Source: Candidatus Berkelbacteria bacterium RIFCSPLOWO2_01_FULL_50_28 (lineage in GTDB: Bacteria; Patescibacteria; UBA1384; 2-12-FULL-50-11). Taken from it: a DNA stretch of 64,000 bases. The DNA lies in contig MEZX01000002.1 of the NCBI GenBank assembly GCA_001774395.1, positions 305,070-369,069 on the forward strand, given 5' to 3'. Both the position numbers and the translations under genes were made by a program. The notes beneath the pieces are model-generated. The model had not been told where the DNA came from, did not search any database, and saw only the letters and a program-made list of their open reading frames with translations. Positions 1 to 8,034 of the stretch are shown piece by piece; positions within the stretch are counted from its first letter, which is position 1; the number at the start of each line of letters is the position of its first letter.

Positions 1-398
1 TGGCTTCCATCTCTAACGACGAGCAGGGCAACCTCATCTTGCAGCCGTGGGACAAGTCGACAATTGGTGCCGTAGAACAAGCAGTCCGAGTCAGCCAGCT
101 TGGTTTCTCCGTCGTGAATATCGGGGACAGCCTAAAGCTGACGGTACCGCCGCTCTCGCAGGAACGTCGGCTGGAAATGGTAAAACTGGTTGGTCAAAAA
201 GGAGAAGCGGCTCGAATCCAGTTGCGTCAGATTCGGGGTGATGCTCACCAGGCGGCCACCAAAGAAAAAACCAACGGAACGATGCGCGAGGATGAGCTAA
301 GTCGATATACCAAAGAGCTTAACGATAAAATTGACGAGAATAATAAGCAGATAAAAGAGCTAGTAGAGCGGAAAGAAAAAGAGCTAATGACAGTATGA
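1..398 (+). CDS. frr: Ribosome recycling factor, C-terminal part (5' end outside window)
   Basis: The reading frame is open from base 3 and ends with TGA at 396-398, giving about 131 residues of a protein that is normally about 185. It matches ribosome recycling factor: the segment LTVPPLSQERRLEMVKL is the family's conserved core, followed by a long charged helical region rich in Glu and Lys and ending near KEKELMTV. RRF works with EF-G to split post-termination ribosomes in the cytosol. In many bacteria frr is followed by uppS, cdsA and rseP; here rseP follows directly after a palindromic repeat. Identification is confident; only the N-terminus is missing. Confidence 0.93.
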   Translation, partial: ASISNDEQGNLILQPWDKSTIGAVEQAVRVSQLGFSVVNIGDSLKLTVPPLSQERRLEMVKLVGQKGEAARIQLRQIRGDAHQAATKEKTNGTMREDELSRYTKELNDKIDENNKQIKELVERKEKELMTV

Positions 399-403
399 GA
401 GGC

Positions 404-567
404 AATTTTGTCGGCTTTCGCCTCCATAGCTCCCTCATTTACCTCGGTCGCTATCAGTTTTCAGTTTTGCAATTTTCAATAAATATCCAATGCTTCAATT
501 TTCAAACATTAAAACACTGGAAACTGTAAATTCAATGAAAATTAGAAATTGTAAATTGATAATTCTC
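404..567. repeat. AT-rich palindromic repeat, copy 1 (frr-rseP intergenic)
   Basis: This non-coding stretch is built from variants of CAATTTTCAAT and their reverse complements, so it can fold on itself. Its left part (TTTGTCGG..CTTCGCCTCCATAGCT and TCGCTATCAGTTTTCA) is shared with the copy at 56680-56800. Its right part (GCAATTTTCAATAAAT.. AATTTTCAAACATT.. TTCAATGAAAATT) is shared almost base for base with the copy inside the 16S rRNA gene at 61691-61800. It fills the gap where uppS and cdsA lie in many other bacteria. No transposase is linked, so it resembles a MITE or REP-like element. Confidence 0.8.
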
Positions 568-584
568 AAAACAGCCAAAATAAA

Positions 585-1676
585 ATGGCTGTAACCTTGT
601 TAGTCTTCCTGGCTGTTTTGGGCGTTATGGTCTTTGTCCACGAGCTGGGGCATTTCCTGGTGGCCAAACGTAGCGGCGTAAGAGTGGAAGAATTTGCTTT
701 TGGCTTTCGACCGCGTCTTTGGAGTAAGACCGTCGGTGAAACGACCTACGCGATAAATCTGATCCCGCTTGGGGGTTACGTTAAAATGTTCGGCGAAGCT
801 GATGGCCAGACTGGGCCGCGATCATTCAAAGCTAAAAAACCATCCACCCGGCTAGCAATTCTAGTGGCCGGTGCAACGATGAACTTGCTGATGGCCTGGG
901 TGATCCTGACGATGCTATTTATTACCGGGTTCCAGCCTTTCACTCCTAACGCTTCCAAGAACCCCTTTATCGTCGAAAAACCATCAGTAGCGGTTGCTAG
1001 TGTTATAGCTAAAAGTCCAGCCGAGAAGAGCGGCTTTAAGGTAGAAGATATAATTTTAGCCGTCAACGGACAGTCGCTAGACGGCGGATTAGACTTCATC
1101 AATCAGATTCGGGCGCTCAACGGCCAAACAGCTATCGTTACGGTTACGCGCTCTGGGCAGGAGCTGAAGTTATTAGTTACCCCTCGAGTCAACCCACCGC
1201 CCGGGCAAGGAGCAATTGGGGTAGCCATCGGTCAAATTGGCCAAGTCAGGTCTACTTGGTTCAAAGCACCAGTCGCCGCCGTTTATGAAACTGGCCGAGT
1301 TATCGGTATCTCGGCAGTGGGCTTTGCCGACTTCGTAAAAAATCTCGTTGTACGGCAGGAAGTCTCCGACGACGTTACGGGTATTGTTGGAGTTGGGCAG
1401 CTGACGGGTATCGCCAGACGAATGGGCTTCGAGTACCTGGCACAATTAGTGGCTCTGATTTCCATTGGCTTAGGGGTGATCAATCTGATGCCGATCCTGC
1501 CGCTCGATGGTGGTCATATCGCGATTATCGGCTATGAAAGAATTGCCCGTCGACCGCTAACTGAGCGACAGTTCTCTATATTTGCCAGCTTTGGGCTAGC
1601 ATTCATTCTACTTATGTTTCTGGTGGTGACGTTCAAAGACTTTGTTCGCTTTGATGTAATTGGTAGAATCTTCTAA
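585..1676 (+). CDS. rseP: Site-2 zinc metalloprotease RseP/RasP (regulated intramembrane proteolysis)
   Basis: A 363-aa membrane protease. The zinc-binding HExxH lies in the first transmembrane segment (VHELGHFLVAKR, about residues 18-30), a PDZ domain follows (about 120-205, with SPAEKSGFKVEDIILAVNG), and the third zinc ligand motif is in NLMPILPLDGGHI (about 299-311). RseP-type enzymes cut transmembrane anchor segments such as anti-sigma factors and remnant signal peptides. The ATG at 585 is favoured because the HExxH helix starts soon after it. The stop overlaps the proS start (TAATG at 1674-1678), so the two genes are very probably cotranscribed and translationally coupled. Confidence 0.95.
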   Translation: MAVTLLVFLAVLGVMVFVHELGHFLVAKRSGVRVEEFAFGFRPRLWSKTVGETTYAINLIPLGGYVKMFGEADGQTGPRSFKAKKPSTRLAILVAGATMNLLMAWVILTMLFITGFQPFTPNASKNPFIVEKPSVAVASVIAKSPAEKSGFKVEDIILAVNGQSLDGGLDFINQIRALNGQTAIVTVTRSGQELKLLVTPRVNPPPGQGAIGVAIGQIGQVRSTWFKAPVAAVYETGRVIGISAVGFADFVKNLVVRQEVSDDVTGIVGVGQLTGIARRMGFEYLAQLVALISIGLGVINLMPILPLDGGHIAIIGYERIARRPLTERQFSIFASFGLAFILLMFLVVTFKDFVRFDVIGRIF

Positions 1677-2899
1677 TGAAGCTTAGTCAGTTTTATATCA
1701 AAACCCGTCGGTCGATGGCCGCGCAAGAATCGATTAATTCTTATTTGCTCGAAAAAGCGGGTTTTATTAGCCAAGTGGCCGCTGGAGTTTACGCTTACTT
1801 GCCATTGGCGACGCGATCGCTGCGTAAAATTGAGCAGATTATCCGCGAAGAAATGAACAGTATCGGCGCTTCGGAAGTGGTATTTTCAACTCTGCAGCCC
1901 AAGAGTATCTGGGAGGCTTCTGGACGGTGGGATGACAAGAACTTCCGAGAGATCGTTTATATCGACAAAGAATCTGATATGACCCTTGGGCCGACTCACG
2001 AGGAACCTATGGTAATTGCGACGCGGCAATTCATCCGTTCTTATCGCGATCTGCCGGTCAACCTGTATCAGTTCCAAACGAAATTCCGTAAGGAACTGAG
2101 GGCGAAATCTGGACTGCTGCGTGGGAGGGAGTTTAGAATGAAAGATCTCTACAGTTTTCATCCCGACGAGAAAGCGCACGATGAATTCTATGAACAGTGC
2201 GCTGAAGCCTACACCAAAGTTTTTGGTCGGCTTGGGCTAACCAGTTATCGTGTTAAAGCAACTGGTGGGGTCTTTAGCAACGAGTACTCGGATGAGTATC
2301 AGGTGATCTGCCCGACCGGCGAAGATGAGATATTAGTCGATCATAAGAGTCGAACTGGTTTTAATAAAGAAGTTGAAGACCAACTCAAGGAGTCTGAAAA
2401 AAAGAAACTGGAACGGGTCCGAGCGATCGAAGTGGGCAATATTTTTCACCTAGGTACCAAATATACTGATGCCTTTGACGTTAAATACGCGGATCCCAGT
2501 GGTAAATTGCGGTCAATCTATATGGGTTGTTACGGCATCGGTATCAGCCGGTTGCTTGGAACTCTAGCCGAGCTTTACAACGATGGAAATGGGTTAAAGC
2601 TCCCCAAACAGGTGGCGCCGTTTGAAGTGGTAGTCATCGACCTAACCAGCACTAAAACCGGTTTAAAACTTCACAACGAGCTCGAAGAATTAGGGGTTGA
2701 GGTGCTATTCGATGATCGCGACGAGCCAGCGGGGACTAAGTTGGTTGACGCCGATCTAGTTGGTTACCCAATTCGCTTAGTTTACAGCACGAAAACCGCC
2801 CAAGACGGCAAGATCGAAATCAAAGAGCGCGCTAATGGCAAGGTAACGCTGGTTAATCTAGAGGACACCGTAAAAAGCGTTCAGAAATTGCTTGGTTAA
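1676..2899 (+). CDS. proS: Prolyl-tRNA synthetase, short form lacking the editing insertion
   Basis: A 407-aa class II aminoacyl-tRNA synthetase that charges tRNA-Pro. The start RRSMAAQESINSYLLEKAGFI and the motif 2 region (FRKELRAKSGLLRGREFRMKDLYSF) are typical of bacterial ProRS. Motif 3 is GCYGIGISRLLG (about residues 283-294). The C-terminal anticodon-binding domain follows (VVVIDL.. ELGVEVLFDDRDEPAGTKL). E. coli ProRS is 572 aa and carries an editing domain of about 180 residues between motifs 2 and 3; here motif 2 runs directly towards motif 3, so post-transfer editing of Ala-tRNA-Pro must be absent or done in trans. It overlaps the rseP stop by one base. Confidence 0.95.
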   Translation: MKLSQFYIKTRRSMAAQESINSYLLEKAGFISQVAAGVYAYLPLATRSLRKIEQIIREEMNSIGASEVVFSTLQPKSIWEASGRWDDKNFREIVYIDKESDMTLGPTHEEPMVIATRQFIRSYRDLPVNLYQFQTKFRKELRAKSGLLRGREFRMKDLYSFHPDEKAHDEFYEQCAEAYTKVFGRLGLTSYRVKATGGVFSNEYSDEYQVICPTGEDEILVDHKSRTGFNKEVEDQLKESEKKKLERVRAIEVGNIFHLGTKYTDAFDVKYADPSGKLRSIYMGCYGIGISRLLGTLAELYNDGNGLKLPKQVAPFEVVVIDLTSTKTGLKLHNELEELGVEVLFDDRDEPAGTKLVDADLVGYPIRLVYSTKTAQDGKIEIKERANGKVTLVNLEDTVKSVQKLLG

Positions 2900-2924
2900 A
2901 GTTTGAAATAGTTTTTTGGGGCTT

Positions 2925-2996
2925 GCCCCGCACCTCGAAACCTGATTGCAAATTTCTGACATCAGAATATTGCAAGAGGTTGAGCTGGTGCGGGGT
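2925..2996. repeat. 72-bp imperfect palindrome downstream of proS
   Basis: The two arms are complementary almost throughout and centred at 2960/2961. The outer arms are CCCCGCACC (2926-2934) and GGTGCGGGG (2987-2995); inside are AACCT with AGGTT, TTGCAA on both sides, and TTCTGA (2954-2959) with TCAGAA (2962-2967). As RNA it would form a long hairpin, but no U-run follows, so it is not a classical terminator. The right arm carries the GTGCGGGGTTGAC motif that recurs near 43470, 43771 and 60236. Confidence 0.85.
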
Positions 2997-3025
2997 TGAC
3001 AGGCTTGCTACCCTGTTGTTACTCT
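2996..3025 (+). promoter_or_regulatory. Sigma70-type promoter for the 41-aa ORF
   Basis: TTGACA at 2996-3001 is separated by 18 nt from TACTCT (3020-3025), which is preceded by an extended -10 TG at 3017-3018. The -35 is the last part of the GTGCGGGGTTGAC repeat. Transcription would start near 3032, about 55 nt before the ORF, whose AGGAGG ribosome site sits at 3077-3082. Confidence 0.65.
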
Positions 3026-3087
3026 GAAGTAAGTAAGTGCCCTTTGCGGGCGGCAGATTTTTTCTGCTTAAACACAAGGAGGTTCAG

Positions 3088-3213
3088 ATGAATGATTTGA
3101 ACACCGCTGTACCGGCGGCCGAGGGTGAAGAAAAACCCGAGGAAGAAACCGATACAGACAAACCCGTAGAAGGCGCTCCAGTCGAAGAGACAACACCAGA
3201 GCAGCCGCTGTAA
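3088..3213 (+). CDS. Small acidic protein, 41 aa, function unknown
   Basis: The start is fixed by a strong Shine-Dalgarno sequence, AAGGAGG, a few bases upstream of ATG 3088. The product, beginning MNDLNTAVPAAEGEEKPEEE and ending EETTPEQPL, is Glu/Pro/Thr-rich, very acidic and predicted to be disordered; it has no membrane segment or cysteines. It has its own promoter (2996-3025) and its own intrinsic terminator (3238-3261), so it is a complete single-gene transcription unit, which supports expression despite its small size. I do not recognise a family. Confidence 0.7.
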   Translation: MNDLNTAVPAAEGEEKPEEETDTDKPVEGAPVEETTPEQPL

Positions 3214-3237
3214 ACTTCCCTTCTTGGGAATACAGAG

Positions 3238-3261
3238 AACCCGCTAAGCGCGGGTTTTTTG
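3238..3261 (+). terminator. Intrinsic terminator after the 41-aa ORF
   Basis: The arm AACCCGC pairs with GCGGGTT across a short loop and is followed directly by a run of T. It lies 25 nt after the stop of the small acidic ORF and ends about 30 nt before tpiA. Confidence 0.85.
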
Positions 3262-3291
3262 TTTAAGGTGAAACTTTGGTAGGCTGGTAGT

Positions 3292-4071
3292 ATGAGTAGA
3301 CGATTGATCGTCGGTAACTGGAAGATGTATCCCACTCTTAGTGATGCGCTGGTACTGACCAGCTCGCTTAAGACGGCCCTAGAAGGTGTTAAGGGGGTTG
3401 AGATAGCGCTGGCCCCGCCGACGCCCTGGTTGGTCCCGGTAGTTGAGTCTTGGCATCACAAACTAGAGAACGTCCACTTTGCCGCGCAAGATATCTGGCC
3501 TCACGATCAAGGGGCTTACACCGGACAAGCCTCAGCATTTCTACTAAAGAACCTGGTCAGTTACGCTATCGTCGGCCATTCGGAGCGCCGAAGTTACGTT
3601 GGCGAAGACAATGATCTGATAAACGACAAAGTGCACGCCTGTTTACGTTGGGGTATCAAACCGATTCTCTGTGTCGGGGAAACCAAGCGCCTACTCGACG
3701 CAGACGGCAATACTGATTCTTACCAGTGGAGCCGTCTATCTATCCAGCTAATGGAAGGGTTATCTGGCATAAAAGAAGAGGACCTGGCAAAAGTCTCAGT
3801 TGCTTATGAACCTGTTTGGGCGGTTGGTACTAAGCGTCCGGCGACTCCCGAATACGCCTTGGAAGTTATCGGGAGACTGCGTGAGAAGCTAAGTGAAAAG
3901 TACCCGCGTAGAGCACTTGGCGAGCTGCGGATCCTCTACGGGGGGGACGTCGACGTACAGAATGCAGCCGGCTTTATGAAATACCCGGAGATCGACGGCT
4001 TTTTGCTTGGTAGGGAAGCGGTTCACGCAAGAAACTTTGCCAAAGTCTGCTCGACCGCGGCCAGCTTGTAA
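3292..4071 (+). CDS. tpiA: Triosephosphate isomerase
   Basis: A 259-aa TIM-barrel enzyme interconverting dihydroxyacetone phosphate and glyceraldehyde 3-phosphate. The conserved residues are in place: the N-terminal VGNWKMYP with catalytic Lys, GHSERR with the electrophilic His, YEPVWAVGT with the catalytic Glu and hinge of the flexible loop, and LYGGDV in the phosphate-binding region. Length is normal for the family. It is followed after 3 nt by an uncharacterised gene, and pgk is about 2 kb away, so two lower-glycolysis genes sit close together. The start ATG immediately precedes the SRRLIVGNWK strand. Confidence 0.96.
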   Translation: MSRRLIVGNWKMYPTLSDALVLTSSLKTALEGVKGVEIALAPPTPWLVPVVESWHHKLENVHFAAQDIWPHDQGAYTGQASAFLLKNLVSYAIVGHSERRSYVGEDNDLINDKVHACLRWGIKPILCVGETKRLLDADGNTDSYQWSRLSIQLMEGLSGIKEEDLAKVSVAYEPVWAVGTKRPATPEYALEVIGRLREKLSEKYPRRALGELRILYGGDVDVQNAAGFMKYPEIDGFLLGREAVHARNFAKVCSTAASL

Positions 4072-4074
4072 CAA

Positions 4075-5031
4075 ATGTCTCAACGAATACTAATTGTTGG
4101 TGACTCGCCGCTGTCGTACTTCATCGCTCGCTTAATCGACGCCGAGCTGTCGCGCTTGGCCCACATGCAAGTGACCCACATTACAACAGACACGGATTTG
4201 GTTTATTTTCCGACAATCTCAACTGTTCTAGGCCCAGCGGTTTTTAGGCGCAAAAAGCTGGAGAATGTCGTTCTCAAGAAGGAGACAGTGATGTCAATTA
4301 ACCTTAAGGCCAAGAGAGTTGTTACAAATCGAGAAGTTTATTCGTACGATTATCTGATTCTCGACCTAATGCCGGTGATTACCGTTCAGGAGTTCTTGGC
4401 GATTCAGCGTAGCGCCAAGGAAGTTGTGGTTCATCTCCAGGCCGCCCTGAAACAGAACGAAAAGCTTAACGCTACTGTCAATTTCGCCGGCGACATTTTT
4501 GGTTGCCAGTTAGCGCTTGCCCTGGCTAGGGACAGGACAAAATTAAGTTCCCGAACTATGCGAAAGTTAGCTATCAACGTCACAAAAACTAACAGCACAT
4601 TTTTGGATAGTTTCCTAGCTTCGAACGATATCTCTCTAGGGTGCAGCAAATCCCCGGGTTTTAATGTTGGCCAAGCCAGGGCTCAACTGTCCTGGAAGAA
4701 AATAAAGGGCTTAACTGTTGATGGAGCCGGACATGCCCTGACCTTACCGTCTTTGAACCTGGAGAAATTTCAAGAGGTTTTTGTGCTTGACGCAGTGAAT
4801 TTGCTTTCTTCTCTCTGGCGCTCGCAGTGGGTAGTGGCAAAACAGGTAGAGAAAAATATTGTAAGTACATTGGAACGCAAACCGCTCCGGGTGATCGATG
4901 GTATGCCGGCGCCAAAATATCTTACTGGGGATAACGGGCAGATCTTACTTTGGGGCGGTATTGAAAGTCGGCGTTTGCGTGCTAGCGCAGTCGGGGCGCT
5001 CGATCGGGCGTTTGTTCGCCGGATTAGCTAA
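4075..5031 (+). CDS. Divergent Rossmann-fold protein, distantly like FAD-dependent NADH dehydrogenases
   Basis: 318 aa, starting 3 nt after the tpiA stop and probably cotranscribed with it. The N-terminus ILIVGDSPLSYFIARLI resembles a beta-alpha-beta dinucleotide-binding start, but the GxGxxG glycines are not conserved. Later pieces (YSYDYLILDL near residue 95; NFAGDIFGCQLALALA near 140) resemble positions in NDH-2-type pyridine nucleotide oxidoreductases, where a second nucleotide-binding motif would be. No transmembrane helix is evident. I regard this as a fold-level guess: it may be a degenerate oxidoreductase that no longer binds FAD. Its last 8 bases overlap the convergent membrane-protein gene. 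Confidence 0.5.
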   Translation: MSQRILIVGDSPLSYFIARLIDAELSRLAHMQVTHITTDTDLVYFPTISTVLGPAVFRRKKLENVVLKKETVMSINLKAKRVVTNREVYSYDYLILDLMPVITVQEFLAIQRSAKEVVVHLQAALKQNEKLNATVNFAGDIFGCQLALALARDRTKLSSRTMRKLAINVTKTNSTFLDSFLASNDISLGCSKSPGFNVGQARAQLSWKKIKGLTVDGAGHALTLPSLNLEKFQEVFVLDAVNLLSSLWRSQWVVAKQVEKNIVSTLERKPLRVIDGMPAPKYLTGDNGQILLWGGIESRRLRASAVGALDRAFVRRIS

Positions 5032-5995
5032 GTTTTACTGAAGCGGCAGCTTCGGGTTTCGATTTGTGTCGGTAGATAATTGCTAGTAACAGAGACGTCA
5101 CTCCAACAATCAGCATTATCACGCTAATGTTGCCGAGGGTCGACTTAAATATTTCCAAAATCCCCGCGGAAAGGTCGATTGCTACTGGTGCAAGTTGGGA
5201 TTCGCTGCCGTTAGTAAAGTTCTCGCTTATCAGTCTCCCAAGCCAGTCCCAAGCGATGAGACCAAAGCCAACCTCGAAGATCCCAACCAGGATAAACGAC
5301 CAAGCTAGCGTTACGAATGCTCGCGAGCGGCTGATGAGCAGGAAAAGCCCAACTACGAGTAAGGTCACAAGCCATACGCCCTTGATAATCGATAAAGCCA
5401 ACACGACTGACGGCTGCCACTGTCGGACTGACCTGGGGGCTTCCACGACCTTCAGCTGGTTTGGAACCATCTGCGAAATCTGTTGCGATAAGTTGGCCAG
5501 GTTGCGGTTGGTATCTGTTTGACTTTCGTTTGACAGGCGACAGTTGGGTAGAGTACTTGATATCTCCCAGGTGCTTAGTTGGTTGGCCTGGCAGATCGGA
5601 AGGGCGTTATACTTCTTCTGGAGTCTTACCGTTAGCTCGTCGGCAAGTTTACTCCTGACCGGACGCAAATCGTAGGAATAGGTGAGTTTATCGGTTCGTC
5701 CGGTTAAGTAATCAAGGTAAGCGTTCGTTACAAGCTCGGAGAAATCATAGAAGCGTTTGCCGTCCACTGTCTTTTTCACGACTTCTACAAGCTCTTTATT
5801 TGTTAACGGCAGTTCTGAGCCTACGTTCATCTCTTTCAGCACCGGTTCCAGGTTCTTGATTAGACGTTCGTACATTTTCTCCTCCCGCGCTTGCGTGACG
5901 ATAAAGGACGGTGTCTGCAATTGGAAGAACACATAGCCAAGACTGCTTAGGAAAAGCAGTAAAGTTAGAATCAGCCCAACAAAACCTCGCCACAT
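5024..5995 (-). CDS. Membrane protein with extracytoplasmic domain, function unknown
   Basis: About 323 aa if it starts at ATG 5995 (MWRGFVGLILTLLLFLSSLG). A longer frame extends upstream but would run through the pgk start, so the shorter form is preferred. One N-terminal membrane segment is followed by about 180 polar residues (containing a Cys pair near the middle) and three C-terminal hydrophobic segments (LALSIIKGVWLVTLLVVG, FVTLAWSFILVGIFEVGF, ISVIMLIVGVTSLLLAII), then a short Lys/Ser tail. I do not recognise the family. It is transcribed divergently from pgk with 73 nt between the starts. Confidence 0.7.
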   Translation of the reverse strand: MWRGFVGLILTLLLFLSSLGYVFFQLQTPSFIVTQAREEKMYERLIKNLEPVLKEMNVGSELPLTNKELVEVVKKTVDGKRFYDFSELVTNAYLDYLTGRTDKLTYSYDLRPVRSKLADELTVRLQKKYNALPICQANQLSTWEISSTLPNCRLSNESQTDTNRNLANLSQQISQMVPNQLKVVEAPRSVRQWQPSVVLALSIIKGVWLVTLLVVGLFLLISRSRAFVTLAWSFILVGIFEVGFGLIAWDWLGRLISENFTNGSESQLAPVAIDLSAGILEIFKSTLGNISVIMLIVGVTSLLLAIIYRHKSKPEAAASVKLS

Positions 5996-6054
5996 AAGAC
6001 CACAGTATCTTGAATAAGCAGTTTCGAAAAGATGCGCTAATCCGTCGTTTGTTT

Positions 6055-6060
6055 TATGAT
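6055..6060 (+). promoter_or_regulatory. -10 box of a probably leaderless pgk transcript
   Basis: TATGAT lies exactly 8 nt before the pgk ATG at 6069, and no Shine-Dalgarno sequence is present. The same 8-nt spacing is seen at clpP, trigger factor and the two 15-codon leader ORFs. No good -35 is visible. Confidence 0.5.
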
Positions 6061-6068
6061 TAACCTCT

Positions 6069-7193
6069 ATGAAGTTTCTAGAAGACGGTAATTTTGTTGG
6101 TAAGAAGATTCTTGTACGGATCGATGCCGACGTGCCGTTGAAAGCGGTGGATGGCGAGATCGTGGTGGCCGACGATTTTCGATTGCGTAAACTCTTGCCC
6201 ACGCTGAACTTCTTACTCAACCGTCAGGCATCAATTGTCTTAATCGGGCATTTGGCACGTCCGGCCGGCACCCCAGACCCCGAGCTAAGCCTACGACCGG
6301 TCTACCTGCATCTTTCGGCACTTCTAAAAAAACCGATCCTGTTCGCCCCGAACCTCTTCTCTGTTGCTACCAAGAAAACCGTTGCTGAGTTGAAGGAAAA
6401 ACAGATAGTTGGTCTGGAGAACTTACGCTTCGACCCAGGTGAAGACAACAACTCCCGAACTTATGCCAGACGACTGGCCGAGTACGGCGAGGTTTACGTC
6501 AATGAAGCTTTCGGTTCACATCACGTGGCTGCTTCGACAGTGGCAATAACTGAGTTCCTACCGTCCTATGCGGGACTTCATCTGGAGCAAGAGCTAAAAA
6601 CCCTGGGTTCATTGATGAAAGCGCCAGCTCATCCGTTTGTGGCAGTGATCGGCGGTGCAAAGATCGAAGATAAATTACCGGTAATTAAGGGGTTACTAGA
6701 GAATGTCGATCGAGTGTTAGTCGGTGGTCGGGTCGCTAACAACTTTATGGTTGCTTCGGGGATAGACGTCCAGGGCTCAACAATCCAGGCTGATATGGTC
6801 GAAGAGGCAAGAAAGCTGTTGAAGCGATCCCACGGTAAAATAATCCTACCGGTTGATTTCATCTGGGAGGATGGACATATTCTTGATCTTGGGCCGAAGA
6901 CAATCGAGCTGTTTTGCCATCACATCTGCCATGCTAGAACCGTGCTTTGGAGCGGACCGCTTGGCAAGGTTGAAGAACCTCGTTTCTGTCGCGCTTCAAC
7001 AGAAGTTGCTAAGTGCATTATTGCGTCTGGTGCTACGAGTATCATCGGTGGCGGTGACACAACTGGGTTCCTGGATAGTACGGGCATGGCACAGAAATTC
7101 AGCTTCATCTCTTCTGGTGGTGGGGCAACGCTACAACTACTATCTGGCGCTCCGCTCCCGACAATTAAGGCGCTGGATAACGCGTCGGAGTAG
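6069..7193 (+). CDS. pgk: Phosphoglycerate kinase
   Basis: A 374-aa enzyme producing ATP from 1,3-bisphosphoglycerate. Family signatures are visible: KKILVRIDADVPL near the start, GLENLRFDPGED, VNEAFGSHHVAAS (usually DAFGTAHRAHAS), the VIGGAKIEDKLPVIKGLL hinge and LVGG, and the C-terminal GGGDTTGFLD of the nucleotide-binding region. It is about 20 residues shorter than the usual 390-400. The start is taken as the first ATG, just downstream of a -10 box. It converges on the 7199 gene with only 5 nt between stops and no obvious terminator hairpin. Confidence 0.96.
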   Translation: MKFLEDGNFVGKKILVRIDADVPLKAVDGEIVVADDFRLRKLLPTLNFLLNRQASIVLIGHLARPAGTPDPELSLRPVYLHLSALLKKPILFAPNLFSVATKKTVAELKEKQIVGLENLRFDPGEDNNSRTYARRLAEYGEVYVNEAFGSHHVAASTVAITEFLPSYAGLHLEQELKTLGSLMKAPAHPFVAVIGGAKIEDKLPVIKGLLENVDRVLVGGRVANNFMVASGIDVQGSTIQADMVEEARKLLKRSHGKIILPVDFIWEDGHILDLGPKTIELFCHHICHARTVLWSGPLGKVEEPRFCRASTEVAKCIIASGATSIIGGGDTTGFLDSTGMAQKFSFISSGGGATLQLLSGAPLPTIKALDNASE

Positions 7194-7198
7194 GGTCT

Positions 7199-8032
7199 CT
7201 AACTTACTGGCGGTGGTTGGGTTGCGGCGTCTATTTTGTTCTCTATGGTCTTCTCTTCGACGGCAATTGCGGTTTCTTTCGTGTCAATTTGTTTCTCGAG
7301 CTGGAGAATACGTTCGAGGAGCTGTTTTTCTTTCTCCTGATCTTTTTCCCCAGCCTCAAGGATAACTCTTAATCGGCGGCTTTGTGACAGAAACACCGCC
7401 AAAAGAATTGGCCAAGCGATTATGAAGATAAAGACTATAAGAAAAAGCCAGAAAGGTATGCTTACTGATACTTTTGTGTTGACGAGCTTATCGCCGGGCT
7501 GTCCCTGTCCGGGGGGTTCAGCGGTGAAGAGAGGAACATTCAGAGGGTCTCTTCCCGGGAGAAGTGGCGGGACGGTAATAGTAATGCTAACAACATTAGA
7601 GATCGGCAACGGTGTAAAAGTTACTACTGGCTTGTCGTTGATTGTCACGGTATCAACCACTGCGGTGAAAGTTGCCTCTCCCGGGGCAGTGGAGGACGCT
7701 ACGCAGCGCGCAACCCCGTCAGTATCAGTTGTAGCGGTATTGTCATTCGTTAGGCTGCTACCGTCGTAGCATCTAATCTTCTCGATTTCACCACGATTCG
7801 AGCTAACTTCAGCCGATTTGTTCGGGAGTGGCGTGCCAAATTTGTTTTTAGTCGTTAGTGTGAGAACCACCAGCGACGTCCCGTCGGCGGGCAGAGACGA
7901 TAAGTCGCTCACAAATGTCGAAATACTCGGGCTAACTGACGAGACGACAGTGGCGCTGATCGTTGAGCTTTGAGCCAAGGCGATTGTTGGGGCGAATATA
8001 AAAAAGGAGAGGAGCGCTAGTTTGAGCTTCAT
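7199..8032 (-). CDS. Secreted Ig-like (Big-1-like) protein with C-terminal membrane anchor and coiled coil
   Basis: About 277 aa. A signal peptide (MKLKLALLSFFIFAPTIALA) is followed by a beta-rich domain: PADGTSLVVLTLTTKNKFGTPL and DTDGVARCVASSTAPGEATFTA resemble invasin/intimin Big-1 repeats. A proline-rich spacer leads to one membrane segment (IPFWLFLIVFIFIIAWPILLAVFL, about residues 194-217) and a cytoplasmic coiled coil (EKEKQLLERILQLEKQIDTKE). ATG 8032 is preferred, although a GTG at 8035 overlaps the preceding stop. It is the last gene of the 38-to-7 kb run and could link the surface system to the cytoplasm. Function beyond surface display is unknown. Confidence 0.75.
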   Translation of the reverse strand: MKLKLALLSFFIFAPTIALAQSSTISATVVSSVSPSISTFVSDLSSLPADGTSLVVLTLTTKNKFGTPLPNKSAEVSSNRGEIEKIRCYDGSSLTNDNTATTDTDGVARCVASSTAPGEATFTAVVDTVTINDKPVVTFTPLPISNVVSITITVPPLLPGRDPLNVPLFTAEPPGQGQPGDKLVNTKVSVSIPFWLFLIVFIFIIAWPILLAVFLSQSRRLRVILEAGEKDQEKEKQLLERILQLEKQIDTKETAIAVEEKTIENKIDAATQPPPVS

Positions 8033-8034
8033 CA

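Noticed and set aside
7191..7201. Shared terminator between pgk and the convergent surface gene
   Set aside because: Only 5 nt separate the stops and no hairpin with T-run is visible.
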